Shown: in pieces, positions 21,911-30,619 of the stretch
Numbering within the stretch: position 1 is the stretch's first letter
How the letters are laid out: every line of letters begins with the position of its first letter
DNA from: Pseudomonas sp. Bc-h
GTDB taxonomy: Bacteria; Pseudomonadota; Gammaproteobacteria; Pseudomonadales; Pseudomonadaceae
Assembly: GCF_002080045.1 (NCBI RefSeq)
Contig: NZ_MUIN01000014.1
Span: 101,533-165,532, forward strand
Direction of reading: 5' to 3'
Length of the DNA: 64,000 bases
Made by a program: the position numbers and the translations under genes
The notes under the pieces: generated by a model
Databases searched by the model: none
Told to the model about the DNA's origin: nothing
The model's input: only the letters and a program-made list of their open reading frames with translations

Positions 21911-22675
21911 ATGTCTTCATCGTCTGCCCTGAAAGTCGCGCTGGTCACTGGCGCCGGAAGCGGTATCGGCCGCGCTGTCGCCTTGCAACTGCTCAAGGAT
22001 GGTTACGCCGTGGTGCTCGCCGGGCGTCGTCTTGAGCCACTGACCGAGTTGGCCGAGCAAGCGAAAGCCGCCGGTCAGCAGGCCCTGGCGGTGTCGACCG
22101 ATGTGCGCGATGCAGCGAGCGTCGAGGCGTTGTTCGCGCAGATCGAAAGCACCTTCGGCCGTCTTGATGTGTCGTTCAACAACGCGGGGATCGGCGCTCC
22201 AGCGGTGCCGATGGATGAGCTGACGGTCGAGCAGTGGAAGAACGTGATCGATACCAACGTCACCGGCATGTTCCTCTGCGTTCGCGCGGCCTTCGGCCTG
22301 ATGCGTCGTCAGGTGCCACAGGGCGGGCGCATCATCAACAACGGTTCGATTTCGGCGCACACGCCGCGCCTGTTCAGCTCGCCGTACACCTCCAGCAAAC
22401 ACGCGGTGCTTGGCCTGACCAAAAGCACTGCACTGGACGGTCGTCAGTTCAATATCACCTGCGGCCAGATCGATATCGGCAATGCGCTCACCGAGATGAC
22501 CGACCGCATGACCAAGGGTGTGTTGCAACCCAACGGCGAGCTGCAGGTCGAGCCGACGATGAACGTGCAGCACGTGGCGGATGCCGTCAGCTACATGGCC
22601 AGTCTGCCGCTGTCGGCGAACGTGCTGAACATGACCGTGATGGCGAGCAACATGCCGTTCGTGGGCCGCGGTTGA
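21911..22675 (+). CDS. Short-chain dehydrogenase/reductase
   Basis: The 254-residue classical SDR has the Rossmann motif TGAGSGIG at 13-20, NNAG at 90-93, a catalytic Ser in NNGSISA (about 146) and YTSSK giving Y159 and K163. The cofactor region ALAGRR-like (VVLAGRRLEPL) suggests NADP(H). The substrate is unknown. The following FAH-family gene, 120 bases on and in the same direction, may belong to the same catabolic unit. Confidence 0.88.
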   Translation: MSSSSALKVALVTGAGSGIGRAVALQLLKDGYAVVLAGRRLEPLTELAEQAKAAGQQALAVSTDVRDAASVEALFAQIESTFGRLDVSFNNAGIGAPAVPMDELTVEQWKNVIDTNVTGMFLCVRAAFGLMRRQVPQGGRIINNGSISAHTPRLFSSPYTSSKHAVLGLTKSTALDGRQFNITCGQIDIGNALTEMTDRMTKGVLQPNGELQVEPTMNVQHVADAVSYMASLPLSANVLNMTVMASNMPFVGRG

Positions 22676-22795
22676 TGTGATCGACGGCCAGCTGCGTTGT
22701 TTCGTCCAAGACCTCATGGGATACGTCCAACCCGGCCAGCCGTCGAATGTTCAAACTGGGCTCATGTCAAACCACCTGCATTCGAGGACATGACC

Positions 22796-23485
22796 ATGAG
22801 CGAATTCGTCATTGCACCTGTCGCCACGCCATCCCTGGCCGTGGCGGGCACTTCCGGCCGTTTTCCGATCCGCCGCGTATTCTGCGTCGGTCGCAACTAC
22901 TCCGAGCACGCCCGTGAAATGGGCCACGATCCTGATCGTGAGCCGCCTTTCTTCTTCATGAAACCCGCCGACGCAGTGGTGCCGGCTGAAGGCAACATCG
23001 CGTATCCGCCACTGACCGAAGATCTGCATCACGAGATCGAGCTGGTCGTGGCCATCGGCAAGGACGGCGTGAACATCGACCCTGATGACGCGCTGCGCCA
23101 TGTATGGGGTTATGGCGTGGGCCTGGATCTGACCCGCCGCGACCTGCAGGCGCAGGCCAAGAAAATGGGCCGCCCGTGGGAGTGGGCCAAGGCGTTCGAT
23201 GCGTCCGCACCCGCCACAGCGCTGGTGCCGGTGAGCAAAATCGGTCATCCGGACAGCGGTTCGATCTGGCTGGACGTGAACGGCGAAAGCCGCCAGCGGG
23301 GCGATCTCGCGGACCAGATCTGGGCCGTGAAGGACGTCATCGCGTACCTGTCGCAATCGGTCGGCATCAAAGCCGGCGACTTGATCTACACCGGTACACC
23401 AGCGGGCGTGGGTGCGCTGCAACGTGGCGACGTGGTCACAGCAGGTGTCGACGGTGTCGCAGAACTGACAGTCACCATCGGCTAA
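22796..23485 (+). CDS. Fumarylacetoacetate hydrolase family protein
   Basis: The 229-residue protein is a single FAH domain. The N-terminus has FCVGRNYSEHAREMG; metal-binding acidic residues are in HHEIELVVAIG and in GYGVGLDLTRRD; the C-terminal DLIYTGTPAGVG is the usual FAH signature. The family cleaves C-C bonds in beta-diketo acids such as fumarylpyruvate. The ATG at 22796 follows GAGGA by 7 bases. Four GCCA repeats follow the stop. The pathway is not identifiable from the neighbours. Confidence 0.88.
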   Translation: MSEFVIAPVATPSLAVAGTSGRFPIRRVFCVGRNYSEHAREMGHDPDREPPFFFMKPADAVVPAEGNIAYPPLTEDLHHEIELVVAIGKDGVNIDPDDALRHVWGYGVGLDLTRRDLQAQAKKMGRPWEWAKAFDASAPATALVPVSKIGHPDSGSIWLDVNGESRQRGDLADQIWAVKDVIAYLSQSVGIKAGDLIYTGTPAGVGALQRGDVVTAGVDGVAELTVTIG

Positions 23486-23503
23486 GCCAGCCAGCCAGCC
23501 AGC
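23486..23503. repeat. Short tetranucleotide repeat (GCCA)4
   Basis: Four tandem GCCA units directly follow the stop of the FAH-family gene. They are noncoding and could vary by slippage. Confidence 0.7.
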
Positions 23504-23594
23504 CAGCGCTGCGCCCCAATAATCGCTTGGTTCAATTGCCGCCGCTGTCCTAACATGCGCCAGTCAGAATCAAGCGATTTCAGGTGTTTCAGCG

Positions 23595-24494
23595 ATGGCC
23601 AATCCGTCCCGCATCCAGACCTATGGCATGCAGCAGCGCAGCGACCGCATGGATTTCTACATCCGCGACAAGTCCGCTCGCCCGGCCCTGACCTCGCCCC
23701 ACCGGCACGAATACTTCCAGATCCAGATCAACCTCGGCGGCGATACCGTGCAGCACATCGGCGGCGCGATCCGGCCATTTCCGCGCAACACCCTGGCGTT
23801 CATCCTGCCCCATCGAATGCACGTCATCCCTCACCCGGACGACGGCAATTTCGTGCTGATCAATTTCTCTCAGGAGTTTCTGCTGCAGCACCTGCAATGC
23901 GACCCGATGGACCTTGAAGATGTCTCATTGGCCGAGGCTCCTGAGCTGGCGCCGTTCCGTTTTCAGGAGCATCTGGATTTCGTTCTCGACAACGCACAAT
24001 TTGCCGAGGTGACGGCGCTGCTGACCCTGATGCGCGATGCGGATCTGACTCGACAACTGGGGTCGGTCGCGATCCTGCGCGGTTATCTGCTGCAGTTGAT
24101 CGGCAAGGTCTGCAACCTGTTTGAGGCCCAGTTACTGGCGTTGTCGGCGAACAAGGCCGAGCGGCGAGGGCGGCGCGATGCGATGAGCCGGGTGATGGAA
24201 TACATTCGCGAGCATATTGCCGATCCGGCCATGACCCTGACCGATGCGGCGGCTGCGGCCTTTCTGTCGCCCAACTACCTGACCCACCTGCTGCGCAAGG
24301 AAACCGGCAGCACGTTTTCGGAACTGGTGTTGGAGCGGCGGATGCGCCTTGCACGCACCCACCTGATGAACAGCAATAAATCGCTCAGCCACATCGCGCA
24401 GATTTGCGGCTTCACCGATGAGGCTTATTTCTCGCGACGTTTCCGCAAGGCCCACGGCCTCCCGCCGGGGCAGTTTCGGCGGGAGCAGCGGTAA
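23595..24494 (+). CDS. AraC family transcriptional regulator
   Basis: The 299-residue protein has an N-terminal cupin-like sensor (HRHEYFQIQINLGGDTVQHIGG) and a C-terminal pair of helix-turn-helix motifs (about 200-297). These contain TLTDAAAAAFLSPNYLTHLLRKETG and SLSHIAQICGFTDEAYFSRRFRKAHGLPPGQFR, the AraC/XylS signature. It lies downstream of the SDR and FAH genes and converges on the GntP permease gene, so it could control either group. Confidence 0.9.
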   Translation: MANPSRIQTYGMQQRSDRMDFYIRDKSARPALTSPHRHEYFQIQINLGGDTVQHIGGAIRPFPRNTLAFILPHRMHVIPHPDDGNFVLINFSQEFLLQHLQCDPMDLEDVSLAEAPELAPFRFQEHLDFVLDNAQFAEVTALLTLMRDADLTRQLGSVAILRGYLLQLIGKVCNLFEAQLLALSANKAERRGRRDAMSRVMEYIREHIADPAMTLTDAAAAAFLSPNYLTHLLRKETGSTFSELVLERRMRLARTHLMNSNKSLSHIAQICGFTDEAYFSRRFRKAHGLPPGQFRREQR

Positions 24495-24497
24495 GGC

Positions 24498-25889
24498 TCA
24501 AACCAGTCCGGTGGTGTAATACACGCCGATCACAAAGAACGCCGCCAGCACCTTGAAGATGGTCATGCCGAAGATGTCCTTGTAGGCCTCGCGATGGGTC
24601 AGCCCGGTGACGGCCAGCAGGGTAATGACGGCACCGTTGTGCGGAAGGGTGTCCATGCCGCCTGCCGCCATCGACGCCACCCGATGCATTACCTCCATCG
24701 GAATGTGCGCAGCGTTCGCCGCCGAAATGAACGTGTCGGACATCGCGGCCAGAGCGATGCTCATCCCGCCGGAAGACGAACCGGTGATCCCCGCCAGAAT
24801 GTTGATGGTGATCGCCTGATTGATCAACGGATTGGGGATCGCCTTCAGCCCGTCGACCACCACCAGAAACCCCGGCAGCGCAGCGATCACTGCGCCAAAA
24901 CCGTATTCCGAAGCGGTGTTCAACGTCGCCAGCATCGCCCCGCCCACGGCGGTCTTGCTGCCGTCGGCCAATTTGCTCGCCACGGTGCGGAAGGAGAACA
25001 CCAGCACCGTGACGATGCCCACCAGCAGTGCGGCCTGTACTGCCCAGATGGCGGTCAGTTTGGCGACGTCGGTCTGGATCGGCACTTTCAGACCCGGCAG
25101 ATGAATGCCGTACGAGCCGCCATACCAACCGGGAATCCATTTGGTGAACAGCAGGTTCATCACCCCGACCAGCACCAGCGGCAATAATGCGACCCAGGGA
25201 TTGGGCAAAGCGATCTGCTCTGGCGTTTCAGGTTCGTTGCGCAAGTTGGTGCCGTAGCCTTCACCAGCGCGTGCGGCTTTGCGCCGTTGATATTCCAGGT
25301 ACGCCATGCCGCAACCCAGTACGAACAAAGAGCCGAGCAAACCCAGCCACGGCGCGGCCCAGGAGTTGGTGCCGAAAAACGTGGTCGGAATGATGTTCTG
25401 GATCTGCGGGGTGCCCGGCATCGCATCCATGGTGAAGGTGAACGCACCCAGTGCGATGGTCGCGGGCATCAGACGTTTCGGGATATTGCCTTGGCGGAAC
25501 ATCTCGGCGGCGAATGGATACACGGCGAACACCACCACGAACAGCGAAACCCCGCCGTAGGTCAGCAGTGCGCAGACCAGCACGATCACCAGAATCACCT
25601 GGCTGCTCCCCAGCAGTCCGATGACCGATTTGACGATGGAGCGGGAAAAGCCCGACAACTCGATCAGCTTGCCGAATACCGCGCCGAGCAGGAACACGGG
25701 AAAGTACAGCTTGATGAAACCGACCATCTTGTCCATGAACAGGTCGCTGAACACGGGGGCCACGGCGGTGGGATCAGTCAGCAGAACGGCGCCCAGGGCT
25801 GCCAGTGGCGCGAAGATGATCACGCTGTAGCCCCGATATGCAGCCAGCATCAGAACGCACAGCGCCAGAACGGCGATGACAACACTCAT
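24498..25889 (-). CDS. GntP family permease, partner of the HisD-like dehydrogenase
   Basis: The 463-residue protein has about 12-14 transmembrane segments and belongs to the GntP (gluconate:H+ symporter) superfamily: YFPVFLLGAVFGKLIELSGFSRSI, ILAGITGSSSGGMSIAL and AGGMDTLPHNGAVITLLAVTGLTH. It differs clearly from the second GntP protein at 39268-40638, so the substrate is likely a different organic acid. It lies 130 bases downstream of, and in the same direction as, the HisD-like gene. It is the probable uptake system for that enzyme's substrate. Confidence 0.87.
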   Translation of the reverse strand: MSVVIAVLALCVLMLAAYRGYSVIIFAPLAALGAVLLTDPTAVAPVFSDLFMDKMVGFIKLYFPVFLLGAVFGKLIELSGFSRSIVKSVIGLLGSSQVILVIVLVCALLTYGGVSLFVVVFAVYPFAAEMFRQGNIPKRLMPATIALGAFTFTMDAMPGTPQIQNIIPTTFFGTNSWAAPWLGLLGSLFVLGCGMAYLEYQRRKAARAGEGYGTNLRNEPETPEQIALPNPWVALLPLVLVGVMNLLFTKWIPGWYGGSYGIHLPGLKVPIQTDVAKLTAIWAVQAALLVGIVTVLVFSFRTVASKLADGSKTAVGGAMLATLNTASEYGFGAVIAALPGFLVVVDGLKAIPNPLINQAITINILAGITGSSSGGMSIALAAMSDTFISAANAAHIPMEVMHRVASMAAGGMDTLPHNGAVITLLAVTGLTHREAYKDIFGMTIFKVLAAFFVIGVYYTTGLV

Positions 25890-26019
25890 GAGGAAATCCT
25901 TAAGCGGTACTGCGAGCGGTCGCCGACCTTATGGGATCGGCGATCAGTTCGCAGTCGGTTGATTATTTTTATTCTCAGGCCTGCGGTTTCCCGCAAGGCC
26001 GTCCCGCAAAGAACGATGG

Positions 26020-27327
26020 TTACTGCGCAGCGCCAGCGTATGGCACGTCCTTGTGGCCATAACGGCGCACGCGGATGTTGGCCTGCTCGCCGTGCCCGGC
26101 GAAGCCTTCCAGGGCACACAGGCGCGAGCAGTACTCGCCGACCATCGAGGACGCCTCGTCGGTGGTGACCTTCTGATAGGTGCAGGTCTTGATGAACTTG
26201 CCGACCCACAGACCACCGGTGTAACGCGCGGCCTTCTTGGTGGGCAGGGTGTGGTTGGTGCCGATTACCTTGTCGCCGAAGGAGACATTGGTGCGTGGGC
26301 CGAGGAACAGCGCGCCGTAGTTGCGCATGTTCTTGAGGAAGAAATCCGGATCGGCCGTCATCACTTGCACGTGTTCGAATGCCAGCTCGTTGGCGATCTC
26401 GAGCATCTCCTGCTGGTCTTCGGCGACGATGACTTCACCAAAACTTTCCCAGGCGCGGCGGGCGATATCGGCAGTCGGCAGGATCTTCAGCAGACGCTCG
26501 ATTTCGGCCATGGTTTCGCGGGCCAGTTTCTCGGAGGTGGTCAGCAGAATCGCGGGTGAGTCCGGACCGTGCTCGGCCTGACCCAGCAGGTCGGTGGCAC
26601 ACAACTCGCCGTCGACGCTTTCATCGGCGATGACCAGGGTTTCAGTCGGGCCGGCAAACAGGTCGATACCCACGCGACCGAACAACTGGCGCTTGGCCTC
26701 GGCGACGAAGGCGTTGCCCGGACCGACCAGCATGTCCACCTGAGCGATGGATTTGGTGCCCAGTGCCATCGCGCCGATCGCCTGAATGCCGCCCAGGCAG
26801 TAGATCTCGTTGGCGCCTGCCATGTGTTGCGCGGCGACGATGGCCGGTGCCGGTTTGCCCAGGAACGGCGGGGCGCAGGTGATGATGCGCGGTACACCGG
26901 CAACTTTGGCGGTGATCACCGACATGTGCGCCGACGCCAGCAGCGGGTACTTGCCGCCGGGAACGTAGCAGCCCGCGGCGTTCACCGGGATGTGTTTGTG
27001 GCCGAGGATCACGCCGGGCAGGGTTTCCACTTCGACGTCGACCATAGAGTTGCGCTGGTGCTGGGCGAAATTGCGCACTTGGGTCTGGGCGAACTCGATG
27101 TCCTTGAGGTCGCGGTCGCTGAGCTGGTTCATGCACGCCTGGATTTCGGCGTCGCTGAGGCGGTAGTCCTCACGATCCATTTTGTCGAAGCGGATCGCCA
27201 GTTCGCGAACGGCCACATCGCCACGGGCTTCGATATCGGCCAGCAGATTTTCGACGGTGTCGCGCACTTCACGGGCAGCGGATTTGATGACTTCTGCTTC
27301 GGCGCCCTGTTTTAGCCACTTAGCCAC
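26020..27327 (-). CDS. HisD-like dehydrogenase (catabolic histidinol dehydrogenase family)
   Basis: The 435-residue protein is homologous to histidinol dehydrogenase. The Zn ligands and catalytic pair of HisD are kept: Q250 and H253 (GQAEHGPDS), E318 and H319 (AFEHVQV), D352 (FGDKVIGTNH) and H412. The setting is not histidine synthesis, since a permease and a LacI regulator flank it. Catabolic relatives include the sulfopropanediol dehydrogenase HpsN, so an NAD-linked oxidation of an imported polyol-like compound is likely, with unknown substrate. The start is GTG at 27327, with GGAG 6 bases upstream. A 16-bp palindrome lies about 40 bases before it. Confidence 0.85.
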   Translation of the reverse strand: MAKWLKQGAEAEVIKSAAREVRDTVENLLADIEARGDVAVRELAIRFDKMDREDYRLSDAEIQACMNQLSDRDLKDIEFAQTQVRNFAQHQRNSMVDVEVETLPGVILGHKHIPVNAAGCYVPGGKYPLLASAHMSVITAKVAGVPRIITCAPPFLGKPAPAIVAAQHMAGANEIYCLGGIQAIGAMALGTKSIAQVDMLVGPGNAFVAEAKRQLFGRVGIDLFAGPTETLVIADESVDGELCATDLLGQAEHGPDSPAILLTTSEKLARETMAEIERLLKILPTADIARRAWESFGEVIVAEDQQEMLEIANELAFEHVQVMTADPDFFLKNMRNYGALFLGPRTNVSFGDKVIGTNHTLPTKKAARYTGGLWVGKFIKTCTYQKVTTDEASSMVGEYCSRLCALEGFAGHGEQANIRVRRYGHKDVPYAGAAQ

Positions 27328-27368
27328 GGTGTTCTCCTGCGAGGTTGTTTTTATTGAGTTCTGGAGGT

Positions 27369-27384
27369 TTGCATACGTATGCAA
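27369..27384. promoter_or_regulatory. Putative LacI-family operator
   Basis: TTGCATACGTATGCAA is a perfect 16-bp palindrome with a central CG, a form typical of LacI-family operators. It lies between the HisD-like gene (start 27327, minus) and the LacI-type regulator gene (start 27516, plus). Confidence 0.75.
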
Positions 27385-27515
27385 TGGCGCCGATGTTAAA
27401 CCAGCTTTTGCGGGTTGCAAACCCCTCACGGCTCAAAGGGGTGAATTTCAGCGGCGGGATGTGACATAACCGATTGGCGGGTATGATCATTTTTTTTTGC
27501 GGCGGTTAAGGCGAT

Positions 27516-28580
27516 ATGTCAGACAGCACGGAGCGAGGGCGGCGTCCGGTAACGGCCCACGATGTGGCCAGGCTGGCGGGGGTTTCCCAGTCGGCGGTTT
27601 CCCGCACGTTCACCAAGGGGGCCAGCGTGTCTCCCGACACTCGGCGCAAAGTGGAGGAGGCCGCTGCGAGCCTCGGCTATCGGCCCAACCTGGTGGCGCG
27701 CTCGCTGATCACCCGCCGTTCCAATCTGATCGGCGTGGCGATTCCGGGCATGGCCAACCCCTTTTACGCGCGAGTACTGGAAGCGCTGTCGGCGGAATTC
27801 GAGCAACTGGGTTATCGCATTCTGCTGTTTTCCATGGCCAACAACGAAGACTCCGATCCGGTGCTGGAAGAAATCCTGCGCTATCAGGTGGATGGTCTGG
27901 TGCTGGTGTCCGCCAGCCTGTCGTCCCGATTCGCCGAAGAATGCCGCACCATCGGCCTGCCCGTGGTGCTGTTCAACCGCACCAACGACAGCACTTCGGT
28001 TTCCAGCGTCACCAGCGACAACCTCACTGGCGGTCGGACCATCGCTGAGTTTCTGTTGGCGGGCGGGCACGAACGCCTGGCGTTCATCGCTGGCAAGCAG
28101 AGCTCGTCGACCAACCGCGACCGCGAGGCGGGTTTCAACGGCTATCTGCAAGAGCAGGGCAGACCACAGGCGTTACGCGAGGTCGGCGACTACACCTTTG
28201 ACGGTGCCGTCGCCGCCACCCGTAGATTGCTAAGCCTGGACTCACCGCCTGATGCGATCTTCTGCGCCAACGACCTGATGGCGCTGGCCGCGATCAACGT
28301 CTGCCACGAACTGCACGTGCAGCCTGGCAAGGATGTGTCCATTGTCGGCTTCGACGATTTGCCACAAGGGCAATGGCCGGTATTCGGTCTGACGACTTTC
28401 GAACAGCCCTTGGCCGAGATGATCGGGCGGGCGGTGAATATCGTCTGCGCCCAGTTGGCGAACCCCGAAACCCCGGCGATTCAAGAGGTACTGCCCGGCA
28501 GAATGATCGTGCGTGGGACCGCTCGCGTTCCAGCCACAGGGATTATCGACGTCGGTGGCGAGCGAATCTGGCGGCATTGA
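27516..28580 (+). CDS. LacI family transcriptional regulator
   Basis: The 354-residue protein has an N-terminal helix-turn-helix and hinge helix (TAHDVARLAGVSQSAVSRTF, then LGYRPNLVARSL) and a periplasmic-binding-type ligand domain with the usual NPFYARVLEAL and GFDDLPQGQW segments. It is divergent from the HisD-like/GntP operon, and the palindrome between them fits its operator type. It probably represses that operon until the substrate is present. A nine-T run lies about 20 bases upstream of its ATG. Confidence 0.92.
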   Translation: MSDSTERGRRPVTAHDVARLAGVSQSAVSRTFTKGASVSPDTRRKVEEAAASLGYRPNLVARSLITRRSNLIGVAIPGMANPFYARVLEALSAEFEQLGYRILLFSMANNEDSDPVLEEILRYQVDGLVLVSASLSSRFAEECRTIGLPVVLFNRTNDSTSVSSVTSDNLTGGRTIAEFLLAGGHERLAFIAGKQSSSTNRDREAGFNGYLQEQGRPQALREVGDYTFDGAVAATRRLLSLDSPPDAIFCANDLMALAAINVCHELHVQPGKDVSIVGFDDLPQGQWPVFGLTTFEQPLAEMIGRAVNIVCAQLANPETPAIQEVLPGRMIVRGTARVPATGIIDVGGERIWRH

Positions 28581-28593
28581 TCGACACGTCGAT

Positions 28594-29472
28594 TCAAAGC
28601 TGCGAACCGCTTAAATCAATGGCCCTGGTCAACTCACTGAACAACGCCGACACCGAACGCAGCCCCCGGCAATCCGGGCGGGTCAGCAGCCACAGGGCGG
28701 TGTCGTAATCTTCCAGCGGCGTGCCCAGTTGCTGCAGTTCGCCTTCGCGGAGCATGAAGTCCGGCAATGCCGCGACGCCCATACCTGCGCGCACCAAATG
28801 CGCGACCGCCAGCATCGAACTGCAGCGATAGGCCAGATTAACCCCTGGCAGTTGCTGGCGCCGCCACGCCACAGTGGGATGGTCGGGCAGAAAGTCATCC
28901 GGGGCGATCCAGGCCATTTCTTCAAGGGCGGTATGGCCGCTGCGCCGCAGATACTCTTCGCTGGCACACACCCGATAGGACACGGTGCCCAGTCGCGTGC
29001 CGACCAGATGCTGCGGTGGAGTATTGGTCAGACGCAACGCGATATCGGCGTCGCGACGACTGAGATTGGCAAAGGTACTGGAGGTGTTCAGCTCCAGTTT
29101 CAGCCCCGGATAATCAGGCATGAAACGACGCAGGGCAGGCAGCAGCAGGCTTTGCAGCACGGCCTCGGTGCAAGTCAGGCGAACGGTGCCGCTGACGATC
29201 TGCTGACCCTGTTCAAGGCTGATCTGCGCCAGCGCCAAGGCTTGTTCGGCGCTTTCAGCCTGTTGCGCAAGGACGATGGCAGCGCTGGTCGGCTGATACC
29301 CGGCGCGGCTCTTTTCGAACAGCGCGGTGCCAGTCGCGCTTTCGAGCCGTCGCACCGCGCGGAACACCGTCGAGACGTCCACCTTGAGCAGCTCAGCGGC
29401 GCGAGCCAGGGTCTTGCCCCGCACCAGTGCGAGGATCAGGTTGAGGTCGGCATGATTGATTCGATAGTGCAT
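28594..29472 (-). CDS. LysR family transcriptional regulator
   Basis: The 292-residue protein has an N-terminal LysR helix-turn-helix (LNLILALVRGKTLARAAELLKVDVSTVFRAVRRLE) and a co-inducer domain. The ATG at 29472 gives the normal distance to the HTH; the longer reading to 29595 is not needed. It is divergent from the CTP-synthase-like gene at 29577, about 100 bases away, and may regulate that pair. Confidence 0.88.
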   Translation of the reverse strand: MHYRINHADLNLILALVRGKTLARAAELLKVDVSTVFRAVRRLESATGTALFEKSRAGYQPTSAAIVLAQQAESAEQALALAQISLEQGQQIVSGTVRLTCTEAVLQSLLLPALRRFMPDYPGLKLELNTSSTFANLSRRDADIALRLTNTPPQHLVGTRLGTVSYRVCASEEYLRRSGHTALEEMAWIAPDDFLPDHPTVAWRRQQLPGVNLAYRCSSMLAVAHLVRAGMGVAALPDFMLREGELQQLGTPLEDYDTALWLLTRPDCRGLRSVSALFSELTRAIDLSGSQL

Positions 29473-29576
29473 GGCTGCATTGATCACTTGCTTGAACGCC
29501 AATTTCGATTGCGTGGCAACAAGCTTATAGTCCCGCCCAGACCTACCGCAAAGCGTTTTGATATCAGGGAGCAGAC

Positions 29577-30296
29577 ATGAAGCAGAAACAGGCAATACGC
29601 ATTGCGTTGGTCGGGGATTACGACGAAAACGTGCCCGCGCATCAGGCGATTCCGGTGGCGCTGGATCGGGTCGCGGGCGAGACTGGTATCGTCATCGAGT
29701 TTCAATGGATTCCGACGCCGGACGTCGGCACGGGCGAGGGCCTTGAAGCGTTCGAGGGCATCTGGTGCGTCCCGGCGAGCCCGTATCGCGACATGGATGG
29801 CGCGCTGACTGCAATCCGTTTTGCCCGCGAAGGTCAGGTGCCGTTTCTGGGGACCTGCGGCGGTTTTCAGCACGCGTTGCTCGAATACGCGCGCAATCAT
29901 CTGGGGTGGGCAGATGCCGAGCACGCCGAGACAGCGCCGGATTCCGACCGGGCGATCATCACGCCACTCATTTGCTCGCTGGTCGAAGCCTTCGCACCGA
30001 TTCGTCTGCTGCCCGGTTCACGCATAGCCAAGGCCTATGGCGCGCTGGAAACCCACGAGCGTTATCGTTGCCGTTACGGGCTACGCAAAGAGCTGGAAGC
30101 CGAGGTGTTTGCCGGGCCCCTGAAAGTCTCCGGTTACGACCACGACAATGAAGTCCGCGCGATGGAGCTGAACGGCCATCCGTTTTTTCTCGCCACGTTG
30201 TTCCAGCCCGAACGCGCGGCGCTGGAAGGCACGACTCCACCGTTGGTCAAGGCGTTCGTGCTGGCGTGTGCGCAACACGGTGGGTCATCGCAATGA
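29577..30296 (+). CDS. CTP synthase C-terminal region-related (glutamine amidotransferase-like) protein
   Basis: The 239-residue protein resembles the class I glutamine amidotransferase half of CTP synthase without the synthetase half. The nucleophile is C94 in FLGTCGGFQHALLEYAR. Some relatives carry selenocysteine at this site, but here the codon gives Cys. A His-x-Glu-like element near the C-terminus is not obvious: the protein has NGHPFFLATLFQPERAALEG, whose QPE stands where the usual HPE catalytic pair lies. It overlaps the start of the ABM gene. The function is unknown; a stand-alone amidohydrolase or amidotransferase role is inferred. Confidence 0.8.
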   Translation: MKQKQAIRIALVGDYDENVPAHQAIPVALDRVAGETGIVIEFQWIPTPDVGTGEGLEAFEGIWCVPASPYRDMDGALTAIRFAREGQVPFLGTCGGFQHALLEYARNHLGWADAEHAETAPDSDRAIITPLICSLVEAFAPIRLLPGSRIAKAYGALETHERYRCRYGLRKELEAEVFAGPLKVSGYDHDNEVRAMELNGHPFFLATLFQPERAALEGTTPPLVKAFVLACAQHGGSSQ

Positions 30297-30619
30297 TGAG
30301 CGACACGTTTGCGGTGCCGTACTACGCCGTCATCTTCACCTCGCTGCGCACCTCGCAAGATGCCGAGAACTACGAGCAGGCAGCGCAGCGGATGCTTGAG
30401 CGGGTTCGCGAGCAGCCGGGTTTTCTCGGTGTGGAGTCGGCGCGAGGTGGGGATGGATTTGGAATCACGGTGTCGTACTGGTCCAGCGAAGCGGCAATCC
30501 TGGCTTGGCGAGAGCACCCTGAACACCGGGAGATTCGTGAACTCGGTCGTTCGACCTGGTACCGGCATTGCACGACCCGGGTGAGCAAAGTCGAGCGAAA
30601 CTACCGCTATTCGACCTGA
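30293..30619 (+). CDS. Antibiotic biosynthesis monooxygenase (ABM) domain protein
   Basis: The 108-residue protein is a single dimeric alpha-beta barrel ABM domain: YYAVIFTSLRT, MLERVREQPGFLGVES, FGITVSYWSSEAAILAWREHPEH. Members oxidise quinones or degrade haem, and many are uncharacterised. The ATG overlaps the stop of the amidotransferase-like gene (ATGA), so the two are translationally coupled. Its 3' end overlaps the convergent MFS gene by about 13 bases. The substrate is unknown. Confidence 0.85.
   Translation: MMSDTFAVPYYAVIFTSLRTSQDAENYEQAAQRMLERVREQPGFLGVESARGGDGFGITVSYWSSEAAILAWREHPEHREIRELGRSTWYRHCTTRVSKVERNYRYST

Noticed and set aside
26020..27327. Biosynthetic histidinol dehydrogenase hisD
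   Set aside because: Context is a permease and LacI regulator, with no other his genes; a catabolic HisD relative fits better.
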